A stretch of DNA of 58,932 nucleotides from an uncultured Prevotella sp. (lineage in GTDB: Bacteria > Bacteroidota > Bacteroidia > Bacteroidales > Bacteroidaceae), in the NCBI GenBank assembly GCA_905211345.1, contig CAJMAO010000005.1:1-58932 (forward strand). Direction: 5' to 3'. Shown here piece after piece: positions 8,560-16,819 of the stretch; within the stretch, counting starts at the first letter, position 1, and each line of letters opens with the position of its first letter. The translations under genes and the position numbers were made by a program. The notes beneath the pieces are model-generated. The model saw only the letters and a list, made by a program, of their open reading frames with translations. It was not told the origin of the DNA and searched no databases.

Positions 8560-11500
8560 CTATCTTGTTATTATTATGAGTTTCTTCGCTTTCGACACGG
8601 CTCCGCCGCTGCCTCCGCTTATCGTCACGCGGTAGATGTACACTCCGGTTTCGAGCCGTCCGCCGTTGTCGCCTGTCAAGTCCCAGTCCACCGTATACGC
8701 GCCCGATGCCGCTACGCCGCTCTCGGAGTGCTTCCACAGGGGACGGCCGCTAATGTCGAACACCTCGATCACAACGTCGAGATTGCCTCCCGGACGATCG
8801 TGGTTGATGATGAACGTGGTGCCCGTAGTGGCCGGATTTTGTGAACAGTCAACGCTGTAGAAGTTAGGCGCAAGACCCTCTACGACGTTAAACTCAAGCT
8901 CCGCCGTCGACGAGTTGTTCATTACGTCCCAAGCGCGGAAGCGCAGGGTGTGCCGTCCGGGCGTAAGGGCCGGTATGTTATAATACGTGCGGCCGCGTGT
9001 GTAGCTGCCGAAATCGTACTCAAAGTTGTCGTTCAGCACGTAAGTCTTGGCCATGTCGCCGTCGATTGTCAGCACGAGGTCATGGCCTATGCTGCTGCCC
9101 GTGGCGTTTATGCCGTCCTTGTCAGACAGTTCGGCCACGAAGTAGGGTGTTGTATTAACGTTTCCGCCGTTAGCGAACGACGGCGAATTAAGGTAACAGT
9201 AAATCGAGGGACCGATGCCGTCGGTTCCGCCAGCGCCCGTTCCGCCCACGATAAAGTCGCCGTTACTGCCGTTTACGGCGTCTTTATTCACTGAATTTAC
9301 GGCCATTACGTTGATAAGTCCGCTTTGGTCGCTGTAATCAATGTCCTTAGGCACGGCGAAAGAGAAGCTGAACTCGCCGGCGCGCACGCTGTCGTTGCCG
9401 TTGAAAAGCACCGTACTGCGGTCGTTATACTCAAACGCCGTGCTTGCGCCTTCGTCCGAGGTGTCGTTCAACCGGCACACTATCACCTTCTCGGCATCCC
9501 TTACCAAGGCCGAGACAACACCTGTAAACGACGTGTCCTTCTCGCCGTCGACGGTCTCGATGTGACCTTTCACCTTTACCACCGAACCTGCCGAGATGCG
9601 CGGAAGCTCACCGGCCGATGCAAGATCAACGCCGTTTATGCTGTCAATAACGGCTCCTCCGCGCGGTATGTTGAGCTTCAACGCCGGGTCGCCGAGCAGC
9701 GAATATTGCAACTTGTTTTGCGTTCTGTCGGCTCCGGTCTCCACGAGTTGGTTCTTGGCCAACCGCTGCGCTTCGCCCATTGTGACGTATTCTCCGGCTG
9801 CGTCAGGGGTGAACATCGCCCTGAGGAACGCCTTGTTGATGGCGTTGTTGCGGTCGGTGTACACGGTGCGGGTCGTTCCGAAGAAGGCCACCGCCCCACC
9901 CTTTTCATTAAGCACGGCTGCCTCGCCGAGGTTGTCTTGCTGCGCGTCGAACGGCATAGTGTTGCATGAAGCGGTCACCCAAAGAGGTAAGTTCTTATTG
10001 GTGAACGCCGCAAAGTCGTTGAGAGTAAGCACATATTCATGCGAAAGACCAGTTTGGCCTCCGTGGCCGCTATAGTTCATCACCAGCGCTCCGGCCTCCT
10101 GGCGCTGCTTTATCAGGCGTGTCACGTCGGGATACGTGTTTCCCGTAGCCGACGACTCGCGCTTGTAAGCGTCCCACATGATGCGTTCCGTTTGGAACGA
10201 TGGGTTTATCGCCTCAACGGCCTTAGCCATTTCGTCAGCGTCGCGCATGTGGCGGTTCTCGTTCCCGTCGTCGCCCATGAACACCAACAGGTTCTGCCAG
10301 CTGCCGGCGTTTTCGTTCAATGCGTAGCTTATCGTCTTGTCAACCATCACCTTGGCCTCAAGTTCGTTGCGCACGGGAAACCGTCCCACGGCCACGTCGA
10401 GCTTGTCCAGCTTAGGATTGCCGCCCTCGCCGTCGTCAAGATAACAGAAAAAGCCGTCGTCAACATAACAGTCAACCTCGTTGAAAGAGTCGTCGCTCTC
10501 GTGGCAAAGCAGGAAATCGTCAGGATTAAGACTGCGGCACTCGGCCGTATTCATGCGGTTGTCCCACACGCAGTCGCCGAACAGCAACAGGTATTTCGGC
10601 ATGTCAGCCTCGGTTTCGGCGCGGTCGTACAGCATTTTCATGTACCGCCGGTAGGCGTTAGCGTCAGGGGTGCCGCTCGAAAACTCGTTATACAGCTCGT
10701 CGGCAGGCACTATCGTCACCCTCAGGCCGTCGTGGTCTTCGTGGTGTTGCTTCAGTCTTTGAGCCTCGGCGGTAAGTTTTCCAGACGTTGGCACTATTAT
10801 CACCATGTCAACCTGCGGGTCGGCGTGGTGGTCTTGGTTGGTTATGTTGTAAACGTATTCAGGCGCGGGATAAGACGTTCCGGCAAGCACCGGACGGGCG
10901 CGCGGCACTTCGTAGCACGCCGAAATATAGTCTAGGCGCACCGGGCCGCCTGAAGAAGTGATTACCTCTACCGTATCTGTAAGATAAGGATATGCCGCAG
11001 TAAACGTAGTTTCGTACTCCATGCCGTGGTCGTACTGCGAGAAGTCGGTCATTCGGAACGCGTCTTTCACGTCGCCGTTGACGTTTATCTGACCTATGGA
11101 AGCCTGTCCGCAGGTTACGCCGACACTTATTTTGCACACGCCCGCCTGACCCTGTTCGCGCGTTATTGTATAACTTTTTGAGCGGCCTGCGCTTATCGGG
11201 TCGTCCTCAAACAGGTTGCACCCACCTTGGTACCAAGCGTAGTTGTCAACCTCGCGCAACACGTGGTAATAGTCGGGCGAGGGATAGAAAGAGTCTACAA
11301 AGGCCGTGCTGTCAACCGTCAGCGGCTCGCCGTCGCTCTCGGTAAGGAAGTAATAGCCGTAGTCGGAATAAGGATTGCGCGTGCGCTTGGCCGCAGTCGC
11401 GCTGGCCCACGTCACCGGACCTTGGGCGTGAAACAGCCTACGGCCGTCAACCGTGCACGTGGGCACTTCCTTCAGGTCGTCATACTGTATGAGATTCTCC

Positions 11501-12132
11501 TCACTGAGCACCTCGTTCTGCAACGCCCCGCCGTATCCGTACACCTTCACCCGGCTCATATCCGAGAAGCCCGCGCGGCGTATCAGTGCGGAGGTTATCT
11601 CGTAAATGCCGGTCTCCGGCACACGTATCTTGGCCCAGCGGCCTTCGCGCAACACAGAGTGGGCAGCGTACCTGTCGGCGCGCGCGGCAGCCTTCGATGC
11701 CCTCGCCATCGCCTTGGCGCTCGATACGGGGCGCGCCTTCACGTCAATCATGAAGCTGACCAGCTTCATATACTTGCCGTCGCGCACCACCAGCGGCACA
11801 AACGACACCTCGAGCCGCCCCCGCCGACGTTCAACAACTACGTTGGCCGTCACCTCCGGCATCGCTGGCAGCGGTGCGCCGCTTATCCGCCGGTATTTCT
11901 TTATGTCGCCGTCGCTCATCCCGATGAACTCAGGATATTCTATCGTGGCCGTATAAACGGAGTCTTCCCATGCGCCGTCCAACGGCATCGAGCACGAGAA
12001 ATACGGCACCACACTGTCAATCCTCACCTCGTCGGCGGTGAGGTTGAAGAAGCGTTGCGTCTTCGCCGAGGCTCCCGTCACTCCGAGAACCACGAGCGCA
12101 ACCAATGCGGCGTATATGTGTCTGTATGTCAT
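8560..12132 (-). CDS. porU: Type IX secretion C-terminal sortase PorU
   Basis: A 1190-residue gingipain-family (C25) cysteine peptidase. PorU removes the C-terminal domain of cargo at the cell surface and links the cargo to A-LPS. A signal peptide is present (YAALVALVVLGVTGASA). The catalytic pair is visible as His690 in MNYSGHGGQTG and Cys723 in WVTASCNTMPFD. The C-terminus (ETGVYIYRVTI...KAKKLIIITR) is itself Ig-like and resembles a Por secretion domain. The start codon overlaps the upstream FAH-family stop in an ATGA, suggesting translational coupling, and porV follows on the same strand. Length and motifs fit the family well. Confidence 0.95.
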   Translation of the reverse strand: MTYRHIYAALVALVVLGVTGASAKTQRFFNLTADEVRIDSVVPYFSCSMPLDGAWEDSVYTATIEYPEFIGMSDGDIKKYRRISGAPLPAMPEVTANVVVERRRGRLEVSFVPLVVRDGKYMKLVSFMIDVKARPVSSAKAMARASKAAARADRYAAHSVLREGRWAKIRVPETGIYEITSALIRRAGFSDMSRVKVYGYGGALQNEVLSEENLIQYDDLKEVPTCTVDGRRLFHAQGPVTWASATAAKRTRNPYSDYGYYFLTESDGEPLTVDSTAFVDSFYPSPDYYHVLREVDNYAWYQGGCNLFEDDPISAGRSKSYTITREQGQAGVCKISVGVTCGQASIGQINVNGDVKDAFRMTDFSQYDHGMEYETTFTAAYPYLTDTVEVITSSGGPVRLDYISACYEVPRARPVLAGTSYPAPEYVYNITNQDHHADPQVDMVIIVPTSGKLTAEAQRLKQHHEDHDGLRVTIVPADELYNEFSSGTPDANAYRRYMKMLYDRAETEADMPKYLLLFGDCVWDNRMNTAECRSLNPDDFLLCHESDDSFNEVDCYVDDGFFCYLDDGEGGNPKLDKLDVAVGRFPVRNELEAKVMVDKTISYALNENAGSWQNLLVFMGDDGNENRHMRDADEMAKAVEAINPSFQTERIMWDAYKRESSATGNTYPDVTRLIKQRQEAGALVMNYSGHGGQTGLSHEYVLTLNDFAAFTNKNLPLWVTASCNTMPFDAQQDNLGEAAVLNEKGGAVAFFGTTRTVYTDRNNAINKAFLRAMFTPDAAGEYVTMGEAQRLAKNQLVETGADRTQNKLQYSLLGDPALKLNIPRGGAVIDSINGVDLASAGELPRISAGSVVKVKGHIETVDGEKDTSFTGVVSALVRDAEKVIVCRLNDTSDEGASTAFEYNDRSTVLFNGNDSVRAGEFSFSFAVPKDIDYSDQSGLINVMAVNSVNKDAVNGSNGDFIVGGTGAGGTDGIGPSIYCYLNSPSFANGGNVNTTPYFVAELSDKDGINATGSSIGHDLVLTIDGDMAKTYVLNDNFEYDFGSYTRGRTYYNIPALTPGRHTLRFRAWDVMNNSSTAELEFNVVEGLAPNFYSVDCSQNPATTGTTFIINHDRPGGNLDVVIEVFDISGRPLWKHSESGVAASGAYTVDWDLTGDNGGRLETGVYIYRVTISGGSGGAVSKAKKLIIITR

Positions 12133-12746
12133 TTAACGTTAAATTCCAACACTTTGCGGTCTTCCAGCCAGCCCGTAATGTGGTCATCCACACTCACGGG
12201 ACCCACTCCCGCCGGTGTGCCCGTATAGAGGATGTCGCCCGTTTTCAGCGTAAACCAACGGCTTATGTAGGCTATCAGCTCGTCGACCTTAAACAGCATT
12301 TCGGCCGTACAGCCTTCCTGCACTGTCCGCCCGTTCACGTCCAAGCGGAAGCGCAGGGCTTGCACGTCGCGCAATTTCTCCACGCCTACCCACTCGCCTA
12401 TGGCCGCAGCGCCGTCAAAACTCTTGCACAAGTCCCACGGCTTGCCCTCGTCGCGCAGCTTGCGCTGCAGCTCGCGCGCCGTAAAGTCAACCCCTACGGT
12501 CACTGCGTCATAATATCTGTGGGCGAATCTCTGCGGTATGCTCTTGCCAAGACGGCAGATGCGCACCACTATTTCGGCCTCGTAATCAATGCGCCCGAGG
12601 TCGTCGGGCGGAAAGAAAGGCTTGCCGTCTTTAAGCAACGACGAGTCGGCTTTGGTGAAAATCACAGGCTCCTCCGGTTTATATAACGCTCCGTCAAGCT
12701 CTTTATTGTGCTGGATGTAATTCATCCCTACCGCAAAAATCTTCAT
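12129..12746 (-). CDS. Fumarylacetoacetate hydrolase-family protein
   Basis: A 205-residue FAH-superfamily enzyme that probably acts on a small beta-diketo acid or acylpyruvate. The family hallmarks are all present: KIFAVGMNYIQHNKEL, DYEAEIVVRICRLGK, YYDAVTVGVDFTARELQ, WDLCKSFDGAAAIGEW and GDILYTGTPAGVGPV, the last of which carries metal and substrate contacts. I start it at 12746 (MKIFAVG) because the longer frame to 12968 would run through the promoter and AT-rich hairpin. It is the first gene of an operon with porU (4-nt overlap) and porV. No functional tie to secretion is known. Exact substrate unknown. Confidence 0.9.
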   Translation of the reverse strand: MKIFAVGMNYIQHNKELDGALYKPEEPVIFTKADSSLLKDGKPFFPPDDLGRIDYEAEIVVRICRLGKSIPQRFAHRYYDAVTVGVDFTARELQRKLRDEGKPWDLCKSFDGAAAIGEWVGVEKLRDVQALRFRLDVNGRTVQEGCTAEMLFKVDELIAYISRWFTLKTGDILYTGTPAGVGPVSVDDHITGWLEDRKVLEFNVK

Positions 12747-12805
12747 TTCCCTTCGCTTTATATATAATAAATGTACACGCGCGAGACCCCGCCCCGCATA
12801 ATCGG

Positions 12806-12866
12806 CAAAAATACAGCAAATCGGGCGAAACGCAAAATAAAAAGGAACGAAACGAATTTTATTTAC
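12806..12866 (-). promoter_or_regulatory. Hairpin-linked promoter of the FAH-porU-porV operon
   Basis: Reading the minus strand, a 33-bp AT-rich hairpin (12834-12866, loop with TTCGTTTCG) ends in TTTTG and is followed after exactly 20 bp by TATTTTTG (12806-12813). The start is expected near 12800, with a leader of about 54 nt. This is the most diverged of the four copies. Confidence 0.65.
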
Positions 12867-12937
12867 ACTTACGCCCCGGCAAACGGCATATAAACCGTTC
12901 AGGCGAATGAAAATAGCAGGATGCAGCATCCCGCCTA

Positions 12938-13019
12938 CTGTAGAGACGCTATTCATCGCGTCTCCCATAAACGTGCAAGCATTTTTCGGCAGGAGACGCG
13001 ATGAATAGCGTCTCTACAG
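12938..13019. repeat. 28-bp perfect inverted repeat (GTAGAGACGC family)
   Basis: CTGTAGAGACGCTATTCATC... at 12938-12965 and its perfect complement at 12992-13019 flank a 26-nt spacer. A degenerate second copy lies at 16464-16549. Arms of this sort suggest a miniature mobile element. Confidence 0.85.
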
Positions 13020-13054
13020 GATTGGCAGCACTGTTTAACTTCGGATGAATCCCG

Positions 13055-13142
13055 ATATGCGGTCTTTCGCACTACGAAAGGCCATGTTTTGCAGACTGAA
13101 AGGCCGCCTTTTGCAAGGCGAAAGACGGTCTTTTGCAAACCC
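13055..13142. repeat. Four-unit AAAG...CTTT array (copy 2)
   Basis: Units TATGCGGTCTTT, AAAGGCCATGTTTT, AAAGGCCGCCTTTT and AAAGACGGTCTTTT, ending with the tail GCAAACCCACTGACAGCC that is also seen after copy 11. Confidence 0.85.
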
Positions 13143-13180
13143 ACTGACAGCCAGCCGGTTACAACAAGCCGTCATAACAC

Positions 13181-13217
13181 AAAAAGATGGTGCCCGCCCT
13201 CACGGGCAGACACCACC
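13181..13217 (-). terminator. Terminator of the rplM-rpsI-rpsB-tsf operon
   Basis: On the minus strand, a stem with outer GGTG/CACC and inner GCCC/GGGC (loop GTGA) is followed by ATCTTTTTG, about 40 bp beyond the tsf stop. Confidence 0.75.
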
Positions 13218-13255
13218 AGTACAAAGTTATGAAAATAAATGTTTAACCGTATCGT

Positions 13256-14245
13256 TTATTCGGCACGCAAGGTGAAACGCTTGAACGCAACCACCGTAAG
13301 CTCCTTGTCGGCAGCTTTCAGATAGTCGGCCACGCTCATCTTGCCGTCCTGAATGAATTCCTGATTAAGCAGGCAAGACTCCTTGAAGAACTTTGCCATA
13401 CGTCCCTTGGCGATGTTCTGAACCATCTGCTCGGGCATGTTGGCTGCCTTCTGCTCGGCCGTCTCCTTCTTTATCTTGCGTATCTCCTCGGCCTGAGCCT
13501 CGGTGATATTGCCCTTCATGATGCCTTCGTTGATGTGCTCCTCGTTCTCTGCGATGTAGAGATTGAAGCCGGCTTTCTTCAGGGCGGCCTCTACGGCCTT
13601 GTTCACCTGCTCTTCCTTGGTCTTCTCGATAGCCACTTTCAGCTCGCTGTCCTTAACCTCCTGCGGAACGCTTGCCTCGTCGAGGGCAACCGGATTCATA
13701 GCGGCCACCTGCATGGCGATGTTGTGGGCCTGCTCCTCGGCCGGTTTGTTGGTCTGCACCATGGTGCAGAGAAGGTGCTTGTTCATGTGGTCGTAAACCG
13801 AAACGTTGCCTCCCTCGAGATAGAGGTAGCCGTCAAGCTCGGTCTTCTCGCCGGTGATACCAGAACGGGCTACTACCTCGTCCTGCACCGTGCTGCCGTT
13901 CAAAGGCAGGGCCTTAACCTCGTCAAGAGTCTTGGCCTTGGCCTCAACGGCGGCGTCGAGGATTGCCTGTGTGAGGGCGATGAAGTCCTTGCCGTTGGCA
14001 ACGAAGTCGGTCTCGCACTTCAAGGCTATCATTGCGGCGAAGCCGTCAACCGCCTTAACGAGCACGCATCCGTTTGAAGTCTCGCGGTCGCTGCGCTTTG
14101 CGGCGATGGCTTGGCCCTTCTCGCGGATTATCTCGATTGCCTTGTCAAAGTCGCCGTTGCTCTCGGTGAGAGCCTTCTTGCAGTCAGCAAGGCCGGCGCC
14201 TGTCATCTTGCGTATTTTCTGTATGTCAGCTATTGATACAGCCAT
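13256..14245 (-). CDS. tsf: Translation elongation factor Ts
   Basis: Nucleotide exchange factor for EF-Tu. The 329-residue protein has the N-terminal UBA-like segment IADIQKIRKMTGAGLADCKKALTES, the core contact TDFVANGKDF (here CETDFVANGKDF) and the C-terminal dimerisation region. It is the last gene of the ribosomal operon, 42 bp after rpsB, and is followed by a terminator. Assignment is certain. Confidence 0.98.
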   Translation of the reverse strand: MAVSIADIQKIRKMTGAGLADCKKALTESNGDFDKAIEIIREKGQAIAAKRSDRETSNGCVLVKAVDGFAAMIALKCETDFVANGKDFIALTQAILDAAVEAKAKTLDEVKALPLNGSTVQDEVVARSGITGEKTELDGYLYLEGGNVSVYDHMNKHLLCTMVQTNKPAEEQAHNIAMQVAAMNPVALDEASVPQEVKDSELKVAIEKTKEEQVNKAVEAALKKAGFNLYIAENEEHINEGIMKGNITEAQAEEIRKIKKETAEQKAANMPEQMVQNIAKGRMAKFFKESCLLNQEFIQDGKMSVADYLKAADKELTVVAFKRFTLRAE

Positions 14246-14287
14246 AGTTGTATTTTCTTAATGATTTAAACGTTAGTCAAATGAATA

Positions 14288-15136
14288 TCAAGCCTCTGCG
14301 GGAGCCTCCTCAGCGGTTTCCTCAGCCTTGGGAGCTTCCACTTCCTTTGCGGGAGCGTCCTTGCGAGCCTTGCGTGCGCGCTTTGGTTTGTCCTCCATTG
14401 CGGCTGCCTCGGCCTGTTCCTTGGCGGCTTTCTCGTCGGCCTTCTCAACCTTGCGCTCCTCAAGACCTTCGGCAATAGCCGAACAGCAGGCGTTAAGTAT
14501 CACCTCGATGCTGTCCTTTGCGTCGTCGTTGGCAGGTATTATGAAGTCTATGTCGCGCGGGTTGGAGTTGGTGTCGACGATAGCGAACACTGGTATTCCG
14601 AGCCTCTTGGCCTCTTTCACTGCGATAGCCTCCTTCATGATGTCTATCACAAAGAGCGCTGAAGGCAGACGGGTAAGGTCGGCTATTGAGCCGAGGTTCT
14701 TCTCGAGTTTCGCGCGCTGGCGTGTGATTTGGAGGACCTCACGCTTCGAGAGGTTGGAATACGTGCCGTCGTTCATCAGTTTGTCGATGGTAGCCATCTT
14801 CTTAACGGCCTTGCGTATGGTAGGGAAGTTGGTGAGCATACCGCCCGGCCAGCGCTCTATTACGTAGGGCATGTTTACTGATGCGGCCTTTTCGGCAACG
14901 ATTTCCTTTGCTTGTTTTTTAGTAGCAACGAACAGAATCTTCTTTCCCGACTTTGCAATCTGCTTCAAGGCATCGGCAGCCTCGTCTATCTTGGCTACGG
15001 TCTTGTGCAGGTCGATGATGTGGATGCCGTTGCGCTCCATGAAGATATAAGGAGCCATGGCAGGATTCCATTTACGTTTGAGGTGGCCGAAGTGGCATCC
15101 GGCCTGAAGTAACATATCAAAATTTGTTCTTGACAT
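14288..15136 (-). CDS. rpsB: 30S ribosomal protein S2
   Basis: A component of the small ribosomal subunit. The conserved N-terminus is intact (LLQAGCHFGHLKRKWNPAMAPYIF), as are VIERWPGGMLTNF and RLPSALFVIDI. Residues from about 230 onward form a Lys/Ala/Glu-rich extension (ending EETAEEAPAEA) beyond the conserved fold; such tails are common in this phylum. It sits between rpsI and tsf; the unusually long 203-bp spacer before it is described separately. Confidence 0.98.
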   Translation of the reverse strand: MSRTNFDMLLQAGCHFGHLKRKWNPAMAPYIFMERNGIHIIDLHKTVAKIDEAADALKQIAKSGKKILFVATKKQAKEIVAEKAASVNMPYVIERWPGGMLTNFPTIRKAVKKMATIDKLMNDGTYSNLSKREVLQITRQRAKLEKNLGSIADLTRLPSALFVIDIMKEAIAVKEAKRLGIPVFAIVDTNSNPRDIDFIIPANDDAKDSIEVILNACCSAIAEGLEERKVEKADEKAAKEQAEAAAMEDKPKRARKARKDAPAKEVEAPKAEETAEEAPAEA

Positions 15137-15339
15137 TTTGCTTTGTTTTTAATTGTTGTTGTTTACTTTCCTTTTAGTTTGATTAGAAACCAACCCGTAG
15201 GTAACCGTCCGTCAGGCTGCCGCGCCGCGGTGTCCAAGCCGCTCTGCGCTCCCGATTATCGCCCGCAGCGCGGGTCTTACAGGTTTGGATGCTAAACGCG
15301 AGGCTGGCGTTTCCCGTGAGGGAATACGCTGGCCAAACA
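15137..15339 (-). ncRNA. Candidate structured leader between rpsI and rpsB
   Basis: A 203-bp spacer inside a ribosomal operon. A strong stem-loop (15302-15334; TTCCC/GGGAA, GCGT/ACGC, GGC/GCC around TCAC) lies right after the rpsI stop. It is followed by a GC-rich stretch with a GCGCT/AGCGC pairing. No terminator-type U tract follows. It could be an S2-responsive leader or a processing site; I cannot assign it to a known RNA family. Confidence 0.4.
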
Positions 15340-15726
15340 TTAACGCTTGCTGAACTGGAAGCGCTTGCGTGCCTTGGGGCGTCCCGGCTTCTTACGCTCA
15401 ACTACGCGTGCGTCGCGTGTGAGGAAGCCGTGGTCTTTCAAGTTCTTCTTGTCTTCGGCGTTTATCTTGACGAGGGCGCGCGCTATGGCGAGGCGCAGGG
15501 CTTGGCTCTGGCCTGTGAAACCGCCGCCGTCGAGGTTGGCCTTGATGTCATATTTCTCCACAACATCGAGCAACTGCAGGGGCTGCTTTACGACATACTG
15601 AAGTATGCCAGAAGGGAAATATTCCGTAATGTCTCTTTTGTTTATAGTGATTTTGCCGCTGCCTTCAGTGAGATACACACGTGCCACAGCACTCTTGCGA
15701 CGGCCTATTGCATTGATTTGTTCCAT
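15340..15726 (-). CDS. rpsI: 30S ribosomal protein S9
   Basis: A small-subunit protein whose C-terminal tail reaches the P site. The 128-residue sequence has INAIGRRKSAVARVYL at the start, GGGFTGQSQALRLAIARAL in the middle and the diagnostic C-terminus KARKRFQFSKR. It follows rplM by 11 bp, the usual L13-S9 pair. Confidence 0.98.
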   Translation of the reverse strand: MEQINAIGRRKSAVARVYLTEGSGKITINKRDITEYFPSGILQYVVKQPLQLLDVVEKYDIKANLDGGGFTGQSQALRLAIARALVKINAEDKKNLKDHGFLTRDARVVERKKPGRPKARKRFQFSKR

Positions 15727-15737
15727 TGTCGCTTCAA

Positions 15738-16199
15738 TTATTTGTACTGGTTAATATCTATTGCCTTTGGCTTCTGGGCCTGCATGTTGTGCTCAGTGCC
15801 GTCGAAGATGTAGAGGTTGTCCATCAGGCTGCGTCCGAGCGGGCCTTTGGGGAGCATACCCTTAACGGCATGACGGATGATGCGGTCGGCTCCGAAGCGG
15901 TGCTTGCGCAACTCGGCCGGAGTGTTGAAGCGCTGGCCGCCGGGATAACCTGTGTAACGGGTGTACACCTTGTCGGTCTCTTTCTTGCCTGTGAAGACCA
16001 CCTTGGCGGCGTTGATAAGGATCACGTTGTCGCCGCAGTCTACGTGCGGGGTGAAATTCGGTTTGTACTTTCCGCGCAGCAGTTTGGCTACCTTTGAGCA
16101 AAGACGGCCTACAACTTGGTCAGAGGCATCGATTACGACCCACTCCTTCTTTACCGTTTCCTTGTTGGCGGAAATAGTCTTGTAACTTAAAGTGTTCAT
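15738..16199 (-). CDS. rplM: 50S ribosomal protein L13
   Basis: An early-assembly large-subunit protein and first gene of rplM-rpsI-rpsB-tsf. The 153-residue sequence shows WVVIDASDQVVGRLCSKVAKLLRGK, GDNVILINAAKVVFTGKK, then RHRFGADRIIRHAVKGMLPKG-type segments and a typical C-terminus. It is preceded by a leader of about 140 nt with a conspicuous hairpin and two -7-like boxes, so autoregulation through the leader is plausible. Confidence 0.98.
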   Translation of the reverse strand: MNTLSYKTISANKETVKKEWVVIDASDQVVGRLCSKVAKLLRGKYKPNFTPHVDCGDNVILINAAKVVFTGKKETDKVYTRYTGYPGGQRFNTPAELRKHRFGADRIIRHAVKGMLPKGPLGRSLMDNLYIFDGTEHNMQAQKPKAIDINQYK

Positions 16200-16275
16200 T
16201 TCTAATTTTAAAATTACTACTAAAAAACGTTTTCTTTTCTCGTTGAACGGCGATTCACTAACCGTCGCACTCGGC

Positions 16276-16349
16276 CAAAAGTACGACTATTAACACGCCG
16301 TTCCGGGGGTTCTAAGTGTGCCCCCGATAATAATCGGCGTGCAAAAGTA
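16276..16349 (-). promoter_or_regulatory. rplM leader: two promoter boxes and a 5' hairpin
   Basis: On the minus strand TACTTTTG lies at 16342-16349, so the transcript should begin around 16335. At that point a two-tier hairpin (16294-16341) opens: outer CACGCCG/CGGCGTG and inner CGGGGG/CCCCCG around an 11-nt loop. A second TACTTTTG lies at 16276-16283, inside the leader, and would give a transcript lacking the hairpin. This layout suggests regulated and unregulated starts, or an L13-binding leader. Confidence 0.5.
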
Positions 16350-16463
16350 CACATTTTTATTATATCAGGGCATACGGCATACAGGCAAATATTTATTTAT
16401 TATCTATATTTAACATTATTAAACACCACCATCCGTCCTTTCGTACACTCCTTACCAGCCTCC

Positions 16464-16549
16464 TTGTAGATACGCAATTCATCGCGTCTGAGTAAGCGGA
16501 AGGTGATTACGCAGGAAATTTTCAGACGCGATGAATCGCGTCTCTACGG
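16464..16549. repeat. Degenerate GTAGAGACGC inverted repeat
   Basis: Imperfect arms at 16464-16491 and 16522-16549 matching the perfect copy at 12938-13019, with a different spacer. Confidence 0.8.
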
Positions 16550-16593
16550 CTGGATGCCGGCAGCACGCGGAACAGGTTGCGCACACCTGTTTT

Positions 16594-16682
16594 TCAAAAC
16601 ACGGTCTTTCGGCTTGCAAAAGGCCACCTTTTAGGCGGTAAAAGGCCATGTTTTGCAAGCCAAAAGGCCACCTTTTGCAAAG
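16594..16682. repeat. Four-unit AAAG...CTTT array (copy 3)
   Basis: Units AAAACACGGTCTTT, AAAGGCCACCTTTT, AAAGGCCATGTTTT and AAAGGCCACCTTTT, spaced 22-23 bp, in the gap between the L13 leader and the FN3 protein gene. Confidence 0.85.
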
Positions 16683-16720
16683 ACACCGGCAATCCGCTGA
16701 TTTTCAGACGATTACGCATC

Positions 16721-16768
16721 AGAATAAAAGCAGCGTCCTTACGTGCCATTGGTGGCACGCAAGGACGC
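16721..16768 (-). terminator. Terminator after the FN3-domain protein
   Basis: A 15-bp stem (GCGTCCTT[A/G]CGTGCC with its complement) around a 6-nt loop, followed on the minus strand by TGCTTTTATTC. Confidence 0.8.
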
Positions 16769-16819
16769 CTCATAATTTAACCGGACGGCGGCAAACGCCA
16801 CGCCGACCGTAAGCCCATA

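Noticed and set aside
12747..12968. N-terminal extension of the FAH-family frame
   Set aside because: The extra 74 codons run through the promoter, AT-rich hairpin and one arm of an inverted repeat; family homology begins at MKIFAVG.
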